Below, piece after piece: positions 48,518-57,166 of a stretch of 64,000 bases of DNA. The notes under the pieces were generated by a model, which saw only the letters and a list, made by a program, of their open reading frames with translations, made no database searches and was not told the DNA's origin. Positions within the stretch are counted from its first letter, which is position 1. The number at the start of each line of letters is the position of its first letter. The position numbers and the translations under genes are program-made. The stretch comes from Fodinibius saliphilus (GTDB lineage Bacteria > Bacteroidota > Rhodothermia > Balneolales > Balneolaceae), in contig NZ_VAWF01000004.1 in NCBI RefSeq assembly GCF_005869845.1, forward strand, positions 1 through 64,000. The letters are read 5' to 3'.

Positions 48518-50947
48518 TTACTGGTAATTAATTACCTCGTCATCCAGCTCTATAAGCCCACCGAGATCCTGTATCGATATTCGATTAAACATTAATCTCT
48601 CACTAACTTCTAACATAAAAGCCTCAAAAGCTACCCTATCTTTAAAATCACCCGTTCTTAGGGCTAAAACCGTTTCTATGCCCGACAATCTACGTTCATT
48701 TTTTGTGCTCTCGCTTATCTTTTCTGGCGAATCAGTACCATATGCCATTACATAGAGATCATCTATGTAGGTCTGTATCCTTTCTAAAAAATTATTGTCA
48801 TAAGTAACAGGAACAGATACCCCTAATTGTACATTCAGGGCAGATAATAAACTTTTTGTTTGCTGAAGCAAATCTATGTAGTTGTTTTGATAAAACAACA
48901 TTTTTTCATCCCAATCTTGAAATGTGTGCGGTTCAACATCTAAATGAAGCCCGTCATATCTCAAGGTATCTATCTGAGAAACATAACTATTTAATTTATC
49001 AATCCGATCTTTATTTATGAGTGAATTAACCCCAGCCAACAAATGCACCTTTATATCATGCTTGTGCATAGTACTTATGAAGCTGGCTACTTTTCCCGAT
49101 TGCGTTGCAGTTTCATCAGCAGAAAGCAACACCTTACTAATTCCATTATTAATAATGTATTCAGTAAGAAAGGAACGCCTATACTTGTTAAATGTCTCAG
49201 ACCAGACATACACACTGCGATTAAAACCATACTTTTTATATAATTCTTTTTGCCCTACAGCATCGACCAGCTCTGTTACTGGTCTATTGTCGACATAAGT
49301 ATAGATTTTGAGCAGTTTGAGATAAGCACTCTGTTTGATATCAATAATCTGAAGTTTAAGATCGAAAAGATCATTTATATGAGCCCATAGCATTGGGATA
49401 TTAAAGTTTGGGTCCCCAATTTTCCATCGAGTGCGATCTTTTCTGATTTTTTCTTCTGTATTTCTAAGCTTCGATACCGCCTCCAGGTATCTCCTGAATA
49501 TATGCTGGTAATCGTAGTAATGATTTAAAACCTGCTTTCTTGTGGTATACTGCTCCTGTTTATTTTCATATTTAAGCCTGTTTTTCTTTGCCTCAATAAG
49601 CTCTTTATTGCTACTCACTCCCAATGGCAAGGGCAAGCGCAATTGCAATCCTGCCGACATATATCCCCTATCTCCCTGGGTACCGCTTCCTGAGGAGAGT
49701 ACCGATCCAATGCCATCGTAATATGTATAGTCTACCGACAGATCTAAATTAACATCTCTCCAAGCGGAGTGTTCGCTTTCAATATTCTCAACTTGTAACT
49801 GGTATATCTGCTTTTCTTCAGCTGATTGTCTTACCCCTTGAAGAAGCTGATCAATCCTGATCTCAAGCATAGGCAGGTCTGTGGCAGGATCGATTTCAGT
49901 AAAAGAAATAGTATTAAGGGAATTGTAATTATTATAACTTTCAATCTGCTTTTTAGTCTTCTCCAGGTTCGACATTATATTAAGCACGTTTTCCCAATTT
50001 ATGGACTTCGCATGATAAAACTGACGGGCGTGCTTAGTTTGCTTTTCCAAAATAGTTCGCACCTTTTGGAGCAGATTTATTTTTCGCTTATTAAAAAGTT
50101 CAATGAACGCATTATACTGCTCGCTGTAGATCTCCTCTTTTACTGATTGCTTCTCTTTTAATTGATTGCTTTTAACCTCATTTTTCAGTTGTGCTACCTT
50201 TGCCCGATGCTCAAGTAGACCGCCACCTAAAAAATCCCATTGTATCCCTGTCTGGGCCCTTCTGCGATAACTTATTCCGGAACCAATAACCAACCCCTGG
50301 CCAAAGTTTTCAGAGAACGAGGATGCCATAGAAACACCAAGCTTATCCTTCTCATTCTCTATTTGTGCATTGAGCACTCTCCGATCATGATCATACGAGC
50401 TTGTTTTCTGAAATTCTTGAGAAAATATCTTTTCTACATTAGCTAATGAATTGTCCGTCGAATCTTTTTCTGATAGTAAACCAGACGACATGGTCTTAAA
50501 CATATCTCTAACCAATGAATCAGACGAGCTATACTTAAATGAATTTCTACGATATGTTAGGCCGACCAAGAGATCATTAGAAAACCGATCTTGATAAATT
50601 TCTGCTTTCAGCTGTACAGTAGGAGCTAATGTTATTAATACAGCTAACTCACTCTCACCATTATATGTAACGTCAATATTTCTAAAAGGGTACTGTACCT
50701 CCTCAATATCAACAGTATCCACTTTCCGTACCGGACTATTAAATTTTACCCTTATATCCCTAAAGTTAACTTGTTCAAGCTGATAAGAATCAATTTTCTT
50801 AGAAAGGTGTAACCGTACTACAAAGCCTCTACCGTCTTGCCGCTCAGCAGTCGAAACTTTTTCTACTCTTGATTGGCTGTTCACGTTTAAGGCAACAGCT
50901 AAAATTAAACCAATAAATATTAGTCCAAATTTAGTACCATCAAACAT
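48518..50947 (-). CDS. Fusion of AMIN-like, TolC-like and GH18-like domains
   Basis: The 809-residue product (ATG 50947; a TTG 21 bp earlier is less likely) has a signal peptide (1-~25) and an AMIN-like beta domain (~26-140). A TolC-type outer-membrane efflux region follows (~190-580, long helices with repeats such as IELFNKRKINLLQKVRTIL and strands YMSAGLQLRLPLPLG). The C-terminal part (~590-809) looks like a GH18-type TIM barrel with DGLHLDVEP, in which Asp670 and Glu672 match the DxE catalytic pair but His668 replaces the first Asp. Strands LGVSVPV and LYVMAYGT fit the later barrel. It is the first gene of the operon. Confidence 0.8.
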   Translation of the reverse strand: MFDGTKFGLIFIGLILAVALNVNSQSRVEKVSTAERQDGRGFVVRLHLSKKIDSYQLEQVNFRDIRVKFNSPVRKVDTVDIEEVQYPFRNIDVTYNGESELAVLITLAPTVQLKAEIYQDRFSNDLLVGLTYRRNSFKYSSSDSLVRDMFKTMSSGLLSEKDSTDNSLANVEKIFSQEFQKTSSYDHDRRVLNAQIENEKDKLGVSMASSFSENFGQGLVIGSGISYRRRAQTGIQWDFLGGGLLEHRAKVAQLKNEVKSNQLKEKQSVKEEIYSEQYNAFIELFNKRKINLLQKVRTILEKQTKHARQFYHAKSINWENVLNIMSNLEKTKKQIESYNNYNSLNTISFTEIDPATDLPMLEIRIDQLLQGVRQSAEEKQIYQLQVENIESEHSAWRDVNLDLSVDYTYYDGIGSVLSSGSGTQGDRGYMSAGLQLRLPLPLGVSSNKELIEAKKNRLKYENKQEQYTTRKQVLNHYYDYQHIFRRYLEAVSKLRNTEEKIRKDRTRWKIGDPNFNIPMLWAHINDLFDLKLQIIDIKQSAYLKLLKIYTYVDNRPVTELVDAVGQKELYKKYGFNRSVYVWSETFNKYRRSFLTEYIINNGISKVLLSADETATQSGKVASFISTMHKHDIKVHLLAGVNSLINKDRIDKLNSYVSQIDTLRYDGLHLDVEPHTFQDWDEKMLFYQNNYIDLLQQTKSLLSALNVQLGVSVPVTYDNNFLERIQTYIDDLYVMAYGTDSPEKISESTKNERRLSGIETVLALRTGDFKDRVAFEAFMLEVSERLMFNRISIQDLGGLIELDDEVINYQ

Positions 50948-51483
50948 GAAAGTAATTAGGGATGTCAAAGTTAGTGGTCAAAATACAAATTTCTATAATA
51001 AAGCCTTAAATTTAAAAATCCGAATATTGTTCAATTAAATAAGATTAATACTACATGAATGAACTCTGTATAGCGGAAGCAGGTCATTGGTATCATACCA
51101 TCTTTAATCGGTAATAGTGATGATCCTGTTATCATGGGTACTATATGCACTTCTGGTACCGATATTATATTTCTGTTGGTGTTCGTTTGCCCTAGCTCGT
51201 ACCAATTGCCACTTGTGTTAATTGTTCTAGGCTTGGCCTTTACTTTAATAAAGTCAATGTTCCCCAACATAAAACCAACCCCTTAACAAAATTTTGGTTT
51301 TGCCGATAACCATAGCAGACCTAATAACTGCTATTGAAAAAAACTGCAGGATGAATAGAGCCCCAGCAACAGCATTACCGTCAAGGAGACCTCAACATTA
51401 TAATACTAATCATTACTACAGTATCACTTTCCCCAGCTCCAAAATTTTGTTTTCAACTTTAACCATTAACCACTAAACCGGGC
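50948..51483. other. Divergent intergenic region upstream of the exopolysaccharide operon
   Basis: This 536-bp gap lies between the leftward operon and a rightward zinc-ribbon gene and should hold promoters for both. Short frames exist in it, but none has coding character. An inverted pair CAAAATTTTGG / CCAAAATTTTG occurs near 51287 and 51440; it is built of simple A/T runs. Nothing else is supported. Confidence 0.4.
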
Positions 51484-52029
51484 ATGAATACATTCCAAAA
51501 CTATTGGTGTTCTGCCTGTGAATTGAAAGGTTCTTCAACCTGCACATGGGGAGATTTCTTTTATCAAATTGGTACCTACCGGTTTACTATCCCGAGAGGA
51601 GCCGGGGTGTGCTATAATTGTAACAGTATTACCGCAGTAGAAATACTGCCTGAGTATAAAATACTGCACAAACAAGCTAAACAACAAAAAGACAAATCAG
51701 TACCCACCTCTTATCTTGAAGAACAGCTTGAATTGGCAAGCTTGTTAGAAAACAGGGAGTCCATTGCACGATGCCTGGAATGCGGGAGTCATGATTTTCA
51801 GCTCATCCCTAAGATTGAGACCGATCAGGGGCTTCCAACTCTTAACATTCCTAAAAGAACAACCCTTATTCACAAAAAATGCGGGGGCAGAATCTTTGTT
51901 CGTCAACCGCTTCTTCATATTGATGATCACAACCGGAAAGAACGATTTTACACCAAAGAGGGTATCGAAGTAACTTATAACACCCATCCTACCTTAAGAT
52001 TTAAACGGATATTTGGACGTAATAATTGA
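51484..52029 (+). CDS. Zinc-ribbon protein of unknown function
   Basis: The 181-residue cytoplasmic protein has metal-binding-type cysteine pairs: WCSACELKGSSTC, GVCYNCNS and ARCLECGSHDF. A lone Cys in HKKCGGRIF follows, and the C-terminal third is basic. Between the pairs is a short coiled segment. I do not recognise the family, and it differs from the output region of the response regulator. It is divergent from the exopolysaccharide operon, so a regulatory link is possible. Confidence 0.7.
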   Translation: MNTFQNYWCSACELKGSSTCTWGDFFYQIGTYRFTIPRGAGVCYNCNSITAVEILPEYKILHKQAKQQKDKSVPTSYLEEQLELASLLENRESIARCLECGSHDFQLIPKIETDQGLPTLNIPKRTTLIHKKCGGRIFVRQPLLHIDDHNRKERFYTKEGIEVTYNTHPTLRFKRIFGRNN

Positions 52030-52086
52030 TGAAGCCAGACCTGCCTCTAACAGTGAGTTGTACCGTCTGCACTACACATCAATTAT

Positions 52087-53838
52087 TTAGGAAAACATGG
52101 TACTGCCCACGCCTTTTACTGAAGACTTTTCAAATTGCAGCTCAAAGGTAGTCCCGTTATCAGTCTTAAACGCCCCCTCCCCGTCTAACTGTGAAATCAA
52201 TGTATTGATCAGCTGCATCCCGAGCGTTGAGGACCTTTGCAAATTTATACCATCAGGTATTCCTTGGCCATCATCATTAAACTCTAAGTGAACCTCGTCG
52301 CCTTTATCTTTGGCTTTGATTTTTATCATTCCATTATTTTCGGTAAAAGCATGCTTAAGAGCATTGGTGGTTAGCTCATTTACAATTAATGAGCAGGGAA
52401 GTGCTTGGTTGATATTCAAATCAATAGACTCAATATCATATTTAACACTCACATCGCTGTCAAAAGTATCAAGTATTCTTTCAACAAGACGCTTTACCGT
52501 TTTCTCGAAGTCAAGATTAGAGAAGTTTTGCTCCTGATATAATATTTCATGAGTGGTTGCAATGGAATTTACACGAGTCTGACTGTCTTTAAGCTTTCGC
52601 TCCAGCTCATTGTTATCACTCCCCATTATTTCTAAATCCATGAGGCCGGAAATAACCGCCAGGTTATTTTTAACTCGGTGGTGAATCTCACCGAGCAGCA
52701 CTTCCTTTTCTTTTAATGACTTCTGTAAATCCTGCTCCATTTTCTTACGTTCTGTAATATCGGTTGAAATACCAAAAATACAATTTTCATACTGGTCTAC
52801 ACCTTTCAAAAGCATCTTTGTTGACAAAAATGTTTTTACCTCTCCATTTATATTGATCTCCTCTTCAAACCGAACCGTATTTCCCGTTTCTCTAACATAT
52901 TCATCATTTTTCTGAACCTTCCGCCCCTTTTCCTTGTCCAAGAGCGATTCTCTTTGTTTTACAAAATCTTCTTCATCTCTCAAGCCAAAGAGTTTAAAGA
53001 ATTTTTCATTTGCAAACTTCAAATTACTTTCTTGGTCCTTGATGTACATTACTGAATCCGATTGGTCAATTATGGCCTGTAACAGGTTTTGGTGAATTTC
53101 GGCTTTTCGTTGAGCTTCAATAACGTTCGAAACATCAATACCAATGCCGAGCACGCACTCTTCTCCTTCCATTACTACTTTACTAGCTTTAAATAGCAAT
53201 GGAGTCTTTTCACCATCCTTACCCTGAAGGCGCCCTCTCGCTTCCACATATCCCTCTTCAATAACTGTTTCTATAACTTTCGACATCTTCGGTTTAGCCT
53301 CCTCCGCAAAGAAATCTATCGCATTCATCGATGCAATTTCCTCACTCGAATAACCGGTGACTTGCTTTACATATTCATTCCAGCGGATCATAGCACCGTC
53401 CGTATCAAAGATGAAGAATGTGCCCGGTAGTTTCTTTGTAATTAGATCAAGGATCTGCTTTCTTGACTTTAGTTTGGTTTCAATATCTTTTTGTTTTGTA
53501 ACATCATTTGCAACAATGAGCTTGCACTCTTGGTCTTCAACGCGAATAGAACATCCTTTTTCATGGATGTAAATAACATCTCCATCCTTTGTATTATGCT
53601 TCCATACCCCCGATTTTTCAGCTTCATCAACTTCGGATTCAAGAACCTGCGGCAATTTAATATTATCTTCTCGTGAGTGCAGATCCTGAACAGTCAAAGA
53701 AAGCATCTCTTGACGCGAGTAGCCATACAGAGAAAGAGCCGCATTATTAACATCTATTATTTCAAGCGTGTTAACGTTATAGATCCACATTGGGCTGGAA
53801 TCATCGCGGAAACAGATTTCTACATTGTTGAGGGACAT
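52087..53838 (-). CDS. Triple-PAS sensor histidine kinase (HisKA_2 type)
   Basis: The 583-residue soluble kinase has three PAS domains (~5-115, ~125-245, ~250-370), each with recognisable PAS patterns such as IIDVNNAALSLYGYSRQEM. The HisKA_2 domain has phosphoacceptor His387 in EIHHRVKNNLAVISGL, and the HATPase domain has LIVNELTTNALKHAF and DDGQGIPDG. There is no membrane helix. No regulator is adjacent; the nearest one is the zinc-ribbon response regulator 5 kb away, a plausible partner. Confidence 0.9.
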   Translation of the reverse strand: MSLNNVEICFRDDSSPMWIYNVNTLEIIDVNNAALSLYGYSRQEMLSLTVQDLHSREDNIKLPQVLESEVDEAEKSGVWKHNTKDGDVIYIHEKGCSIRVEDQECKLIVANDVTKQKDIETKLKSRKQILDLITKKLPGTFFIFDTDGAMIRWNEYVKQVTGYSSEEIASMNAIDFFAEEAKPKMSKVIETVIEEGYVEARGRLQGKDGEKTPLLFKASKVVMEGEECVLGIGIDVSNVIEAQRKAEIHQNLLQAIIDQSDSVMYIKDQESNLKFANEKFFKLFGLRDEEDFVKQRESLLDKEKGRKVQKNDEYVRETGNTVRFEEEININGEVKTFLSTKMLLKGVDQYENCIFGISTDITERKKMEQDLQKSLKEKEVLLGEIHHRVKNNLAVISGLMDLEIMGSDNNELERKLKDSQTRVNSIATTHEILYQEQNFSNLDFEKTVKRLVERILDTFDSDVSVKYDIESIDLNINQALPCSLIVNELTTNALKHAFTENNGMIKIKAKDKGDEVHLEFNDDGQGIPDGINLQRSSTLGMQLINTLISQLDGEGAFKTDNGTTFELQFEKSSVKGVGSTMFS

Positions 53839-54191
53839 GTGTGATTTTAAATTTCAAACTTCTGAAATAGGATATTCTATTTACAAAGTATAAAAATATC
53901 TAACAAAACAAGACTGGCCATCAATTGTTACCTGAGAGTCAGGTACCATAGTTTTGGCGACCTCTCTTTAAAGGTCACAAACTTTATGACTACAACGGTC
54001 ATCTACTGCAAAAACTATGATCATAATACTTAAACGACTCCCGACAGTATGATAATTAATCGATTTGGAAACGATATCTCACTACTGTTATTAAAACAGA
54101 CATCTCTAAAAGTTAATCAACCTATTGCTTCCCAAAAGAATATATACTTGGGTAACAATAGGCTGAATAACTAATAAGTTTTAAAATGATA
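53839..54191. promoter_or_regulatory. Intergenic region with nested inverted repeats (candidate structured leader)
   Basis: This gap lies upstream of the triple-PAS kinase. CATAGTTTT (53947-53955) is perfectly complementary to AAAACTATG (54011-54019). Between them lie two hairpins, GACCT/AGGTC (53959-53963 with 53972-53976) and ATGAC/GTCAT (53986-53990 with 53998-54002), giving a three-way junction. Next to it is TACCTGA-GAG-TCAGGTA (53929-53945). On the minus strand it would form a 5' leader about 90-180 nt before the kinase start. No known riboswitch consensus was recognised. Confidence 0.4.
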
Positions 54192-55175
54192 TCACTCAGG
54201 CGGAGCCATAAATGCGGGACGTACTGGATCTTGGACCGTCTCCTCTACAATAGCTTCAATCTCCTCCAGCTGTTGTTGGCTTAGCTGCCAGCCCGCAACA
54301 TCCTCAAATGTTACTTGCTCCGGGCGACGCGCACCCCAGATGGCCGAATCTACACCTTTATCTAAAATCCAGCGTACCGCTAAACTAAGTACGCTCTTAT
54401 CCAACTCTTTCGCTGCATAACCCTTTAGCCTTTCAACGGCCTCAAGGTGGTTTTTAAAGGTCTGCCCCTGGAACTTTGGATCAGCATTTCTTCGCAGGTC
54501 CCCCTTCTCGAACTCATAACTTTCATCCATCTTACCGCTAAGCAGTCCCCTGCAAAGGGCGCCGTAGGTCAGTAATGAAATATCATGTTCGTTGCAATAT
54601 GGAAGCAAACCTTGTTCAATACCCCGCTCAAACAGATTGTAAGGAGGCTGGGCTACATGGATGGGGGCATATTGCTGAAACTCTTGCATCTGCTCCACCG
54701 AGAAGTTTGACACTCCTATCGCTTTAATCTTTCCGCTATCCAGGAGCTGTAACAAAGTGTTTGCTGTTTCCCTAAAGTCGGTCTGCAGATCGGGCCAGTG
54801 AATTTGGTAAATATCGATATAATCGGTCTCCAATCTTCGTAGTGAATCATTGAACTCTTTGAGGATTCGTTTCCGCGAAGAGTTACGCTGTACGTTTTCA
54901 TCATCATCCCACTCCAAGCCAAACTTAGTGGCAATCTGCACCTCTTTCCTGTTACCAAATTCTTTAACTGCCTGGCCCACTAGTTTTTCACTCTTTCCGA
55001 ATCCATAAATGGGAGCCGTATCTACTGTGGTCACTCCCATTTTTAATGCTTTAAGTACCGTGTCAATAGACTGTTGCTCGTCGGTACCACCCCATTGCCA
55101 TCCGCCAATGGCCCAGGTGCCCAATGTTATCCTGGATATTTCAAAATCGAGATCACTTACATTAGTGTATTCCAT
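54192..55175 (-). CDS. Aldo/keto reductase
   Basis: The 327-residue NADPH-dependent reductase has a TIM-barrel layout with the catalytic tetrad visible. Asp lies in TTVDTAPIYG, with the Tyr in the same motif. Lys lies in IATKFGL and His in YQIHWPD. The C-terminal IWGARRPEQV binds NADP. It resembles the YhdN/IolS-type subfamily. It is monocistronic and its substrate is unknown. Confidence 0.92.
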   Translation of the reverse strand: MEYTNVSDLDFEISRITLGTWAIGGWQWGGTDEQQSIDTVLKALKMGVTTVDTAPIYGFGKSEKLVGQAVKEFGNRKEVQIATKFGLEWDDDENVQRNSSRKRILKEFNDSLRRLETDYIDIYQIHWPDLQTDFRETANTLLQLLDSGKIKAIGVSNFSVEQMQEFQQYAPIHVAQPPYNLFERGIEQGLLPYCNEHDISLLTYGALCRGLLSGKMDESYEFEKGDLRRNADPKFQGQTFKNHLEAVERLKGYAAKELDKSVLSLAVRWILDKGVDSAIWGARRPEQVTFEDVAGWQLSQQQLEEIEAIVEETVQDPVRPAFMAPPE

Positions 55176-55645
55176 CTGTGATATCTAATATTTGGATTTG
55201 ATTAAATATTATGTACTGCCTCCGGTAGTATTTAAGAATATTCTGCCACTATATCTATTTACGAAATGCGGCTCCCCCCAATCGTTGTAACCGATATCCG
55301 TAACTACCTGATTCCCTATAAATTCCTTTTTATTATTCATTTGGCCTAACATGCTTATAGCGTAGAAACTTTCGACTCGACACCTTCGAAAAAGGTCATA
55401 TCATCCGCTGAATAAAACTGCTATTCCTACATAATTGTACAATTTAAAGCTTAGAGAGCATATAGAGAAGAAACAACTAGCTGTTTCTACTTTGAGAAGC
55501 CAACACATATAGGAAAGCTCATTTATCAGATACCCTTATGCTTCGTAGCTGGTTGTCTTGGTTATTAATTTTTAACATCTGTAACAACTACACTCACCCT
55601 CTATCTTGATATTGGCATTATTGCTAGCAAAATTGATGATAAATT
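55176..55645. other. Intergenic region before the AraC-type regulator
   Basis: This 470-bp region is non-coding and AT-rich. It lies between divergent genes and should hold their promoters. I see no strong hairpin, repeat or tRNA in it. Confidence 0.4.
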
Positions 55646-56062
55646 ATGGATGACTCCCATCAAATAGTCAGAGAGATATTATCTGAATATCAATACAGCT
55701 TACCCTCAACTAAACCCGATTGGCCTAAAAAAATATCACGTGCTGCTCAGTATATTAATGAGCATATTTATGACCAAAGCTTAACTGTTAAACAGATTAC
55801 GGGACAATGTTTTTTAAATGGTTACAATTTCTCAGAAAATTTCAGGCATTTTCTACAATTATCGCCCATCAATTATATCACTACACATCGATTAGAATCG
55901 GCTAAAAGACTCTTAAAAGACCATAGACTTAAACAGGTTCCGATTGTAAGTATATCGATGCATGTAGGTTTTAAAAGCAACTCTGCCTTCACAACAACTT
56001 TTAAAAATAAGATTGGCATACCACCTTCAGTTTGGAGAAAAGAAAATATGGCTTCCACTTAA
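55646..56062 (+). CDS. AraC-family helix-turn-helix protein without a sensor domain
   Basis: The 138-residue protein contains only the double helix-turn-helix of AraC/XylS regulators. The first is around AAQYINEHIYDQSLTVKQIT and the second around VPIVSISMHVGFKSNSAFTTTFKNKIGIPPSVWRK. The ligand-binding half (150+ residues in most members) is missing and only ~25 residues precede the DNA-binding domain. It precedes the secreted-peptide locus by 93 bp and may control it. Confidence 0.85.
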   Translation: MDDSHQIVREILSEYQYSLPSTKPDWPKKISRAAQYINEHIYDQSLTVKQITGQCFLNGYNFSENFRHFLQLSPINYITTHRLESAKRLLKDHRLKQVPIVSISMHVGFKSNSAFTTTFKNKIGIPPSVWRKENMAST

Positions 56063-56155
56063 AATTTTGAACTAATATTTGAAGTCATCAACAAAACAGA
56101 TATACATATTTCATTTAGCCAATAAGATTTACTGAGCATAATAAATACCTCTTTT

Positions 56156-56584
56156 ATGAAAAACATATTGGGTACATTTCTGCTTTTCCTCTGTTTTATA
56201 CAAAATAACGTTGAACTACCAGCAGCACATGAATTTAACACCAATTGTGAGACGAGCTTTAAGATGCAAAATGAGGAGAGTACAGCCCAATTAAAGTTCA
56301 ACTCATCGGACGGTAACTTAATAATTTATTGTGAGATCAAGAATGTGAGTGCAGGAAAATACAAATTACTGCTTGCCGACTTTAAAGTCGACAGCAGTGT
56401 AACAGCCAAACAGGTCAACAATGAGAATAGCCAAGAAGTACTAGAAATCATTGTTAAAAAAGATAAGGGACGTACCGTACGTCAAGACCAATCGCGGCAA
56501 TGTAAAGATGTGAAAAAATTTAAATACCGAGCCTTAATTGTAAAACAAAGAGATGCTAATAAAGATGTTGTGTTCCATAATTAA
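56156..56584 (+). CDS. Secreted protein of unknown function in the cysteine-rich peptide locus
   Basis: The 142-residue protein has a signal peptide (1-~23). A beta-rich mature part has three cysteines (TNCETSF, IIYCEIK, RQCKDV), followed by a basic C-terminal region. I do not recognise a family. It is the first gene of a short plus-strand series with two small cysteine-rich peptides and a thioredoxin-like gene. Confidence 0.6.
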   Translation: MKNILGTFLLFLCFIQNNVELPAAHEFNTNCETSFKMQNEESTAQLKFNSSDGNLIIYCEIKNVSAGKYKLLLADFKVDSSVTAKQVNNENSQEVLEIIVKKDKGRTVRQDQSRQCKDVKKFKYRALIVKQRDANKDVVFHN

Positions 56585-56640
56585 CACAACCTATTCACTA
56601 AACCAAACAATGAAAAACTAATTCTAAAGGGTAGAATACT

Positions 56641-56856
56641 ATGACTGATAATAAAATTAATATATCTGTTTTGGTTGTAGCTTTAATACTCGGGGGACTG
56701 AGTCTATTGGCACCAACTGATGCAGAATCAAAAATGGCAACCGGCAATTATAGTTATGTTTGCTGTGATGCATCAGAATGTTCTGATGGCGATGAATGCA
56801 GTGGAGACGGCTCTTTTCAATGCTGCAGTGATAATGTTCAGATACAATATCTATAA
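56641..56856 (+). CDS. Small secreted six-cysteine peptide
   Basis: The 71-residue product has a short N-terminus, a hydrophobic export segment (~8-24) and a small mature part with cysteine spacing CC-x4-C-x5-C-x7-CC. The mature part is acidic. The paired cysteines suggest disulphide stapling, as in defensin-like or bacteriocin-like peptides. A very similar cysteine pattern follows at 56.9-57.1 kb, and a 20-bp leader is shared between the two genes. Function is unknown. Confidence 0.7.
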   Translation: MTDNKINISVLVVALILGGLSLLAPTDAESKMATGNYSYVCCDASECSDGDECSGDGSFQCCSDNVQIQYL

Positions 56857-56890
56857 AAAACAATAAATTTATTCTAAACAGAATAAGACT

Positions 56891-57101
56891 ATGGAAAATA
56901 CTAAACCTCGGTGTAGCCTTTCTTACCATATTAGCGTTCGTAGTTACGGCAATGGCGTGGACTATTCCTACTACAGCCAATGCTCGGGTAGACGTAGAAT
57001 ATGATGAAGTGTGCTGCGGCGGTGATTGTAGCTATAATCGCTGCCTCAATTATGGTGACAACCAATGCTGTATCGATGTTGAATTTCAACAGGTAAATTG
57101 A
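56891..57101 (+). pseudogene. Second six-cysteine peptide gene with a 5' frameshift
   Basis: Ending at TGA 57099-57101, the frame encodes an export segment (LGVAFLTILAFVVTAMAW...TTANA) and a mature part with spacing CC-x3-C-x4-C-x7-CC. It has no start codon in frame. The ATG at 56891, preceded by a 20-bp leader matching the first peptide gene at 15 of 20 positions, opens a different frame. One base change near 56895-56910 would restore the gene. It is a recent pseudogene, a sequencing error or a frameshifted gene. Confidence 0.65.
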
Positions 57102-57127
57102 GAGCTATAAAAATAGACCCTTAAAAA

Positions 57128-57154
57128 TGCCCCTCCAGTAGGTTTGGATGGGCA
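57128..57154 (+). repeat. Hairpin between the peptide gene and the thioredoxin-like gene
   Basis: TGCCC-c-TCCA (57128-57137) pairs with TGGA-t-GGGCA (57145-57154) with one mismatch and a 7-nt loop. No T-run follows directly, so it may be an attenuator or an RNA-processing site rather than a terminator. Confidence 0.4.
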
Positions 57155-57166
57155 CATTCAATTATT

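Noticed and set aside
51031-51270. 79-codon leftward frame upstream of the exopolysaccharide operon
   Set aside because: No domain, no export signal and poor composition; it lies in a promoter region, so it is more likely a chance open frame.
53929-53945. Hairpin TACCTGA-GAG-TCAGGTA as an intrinsic terminator
   Set aside because: No T-run follows it on either strand.
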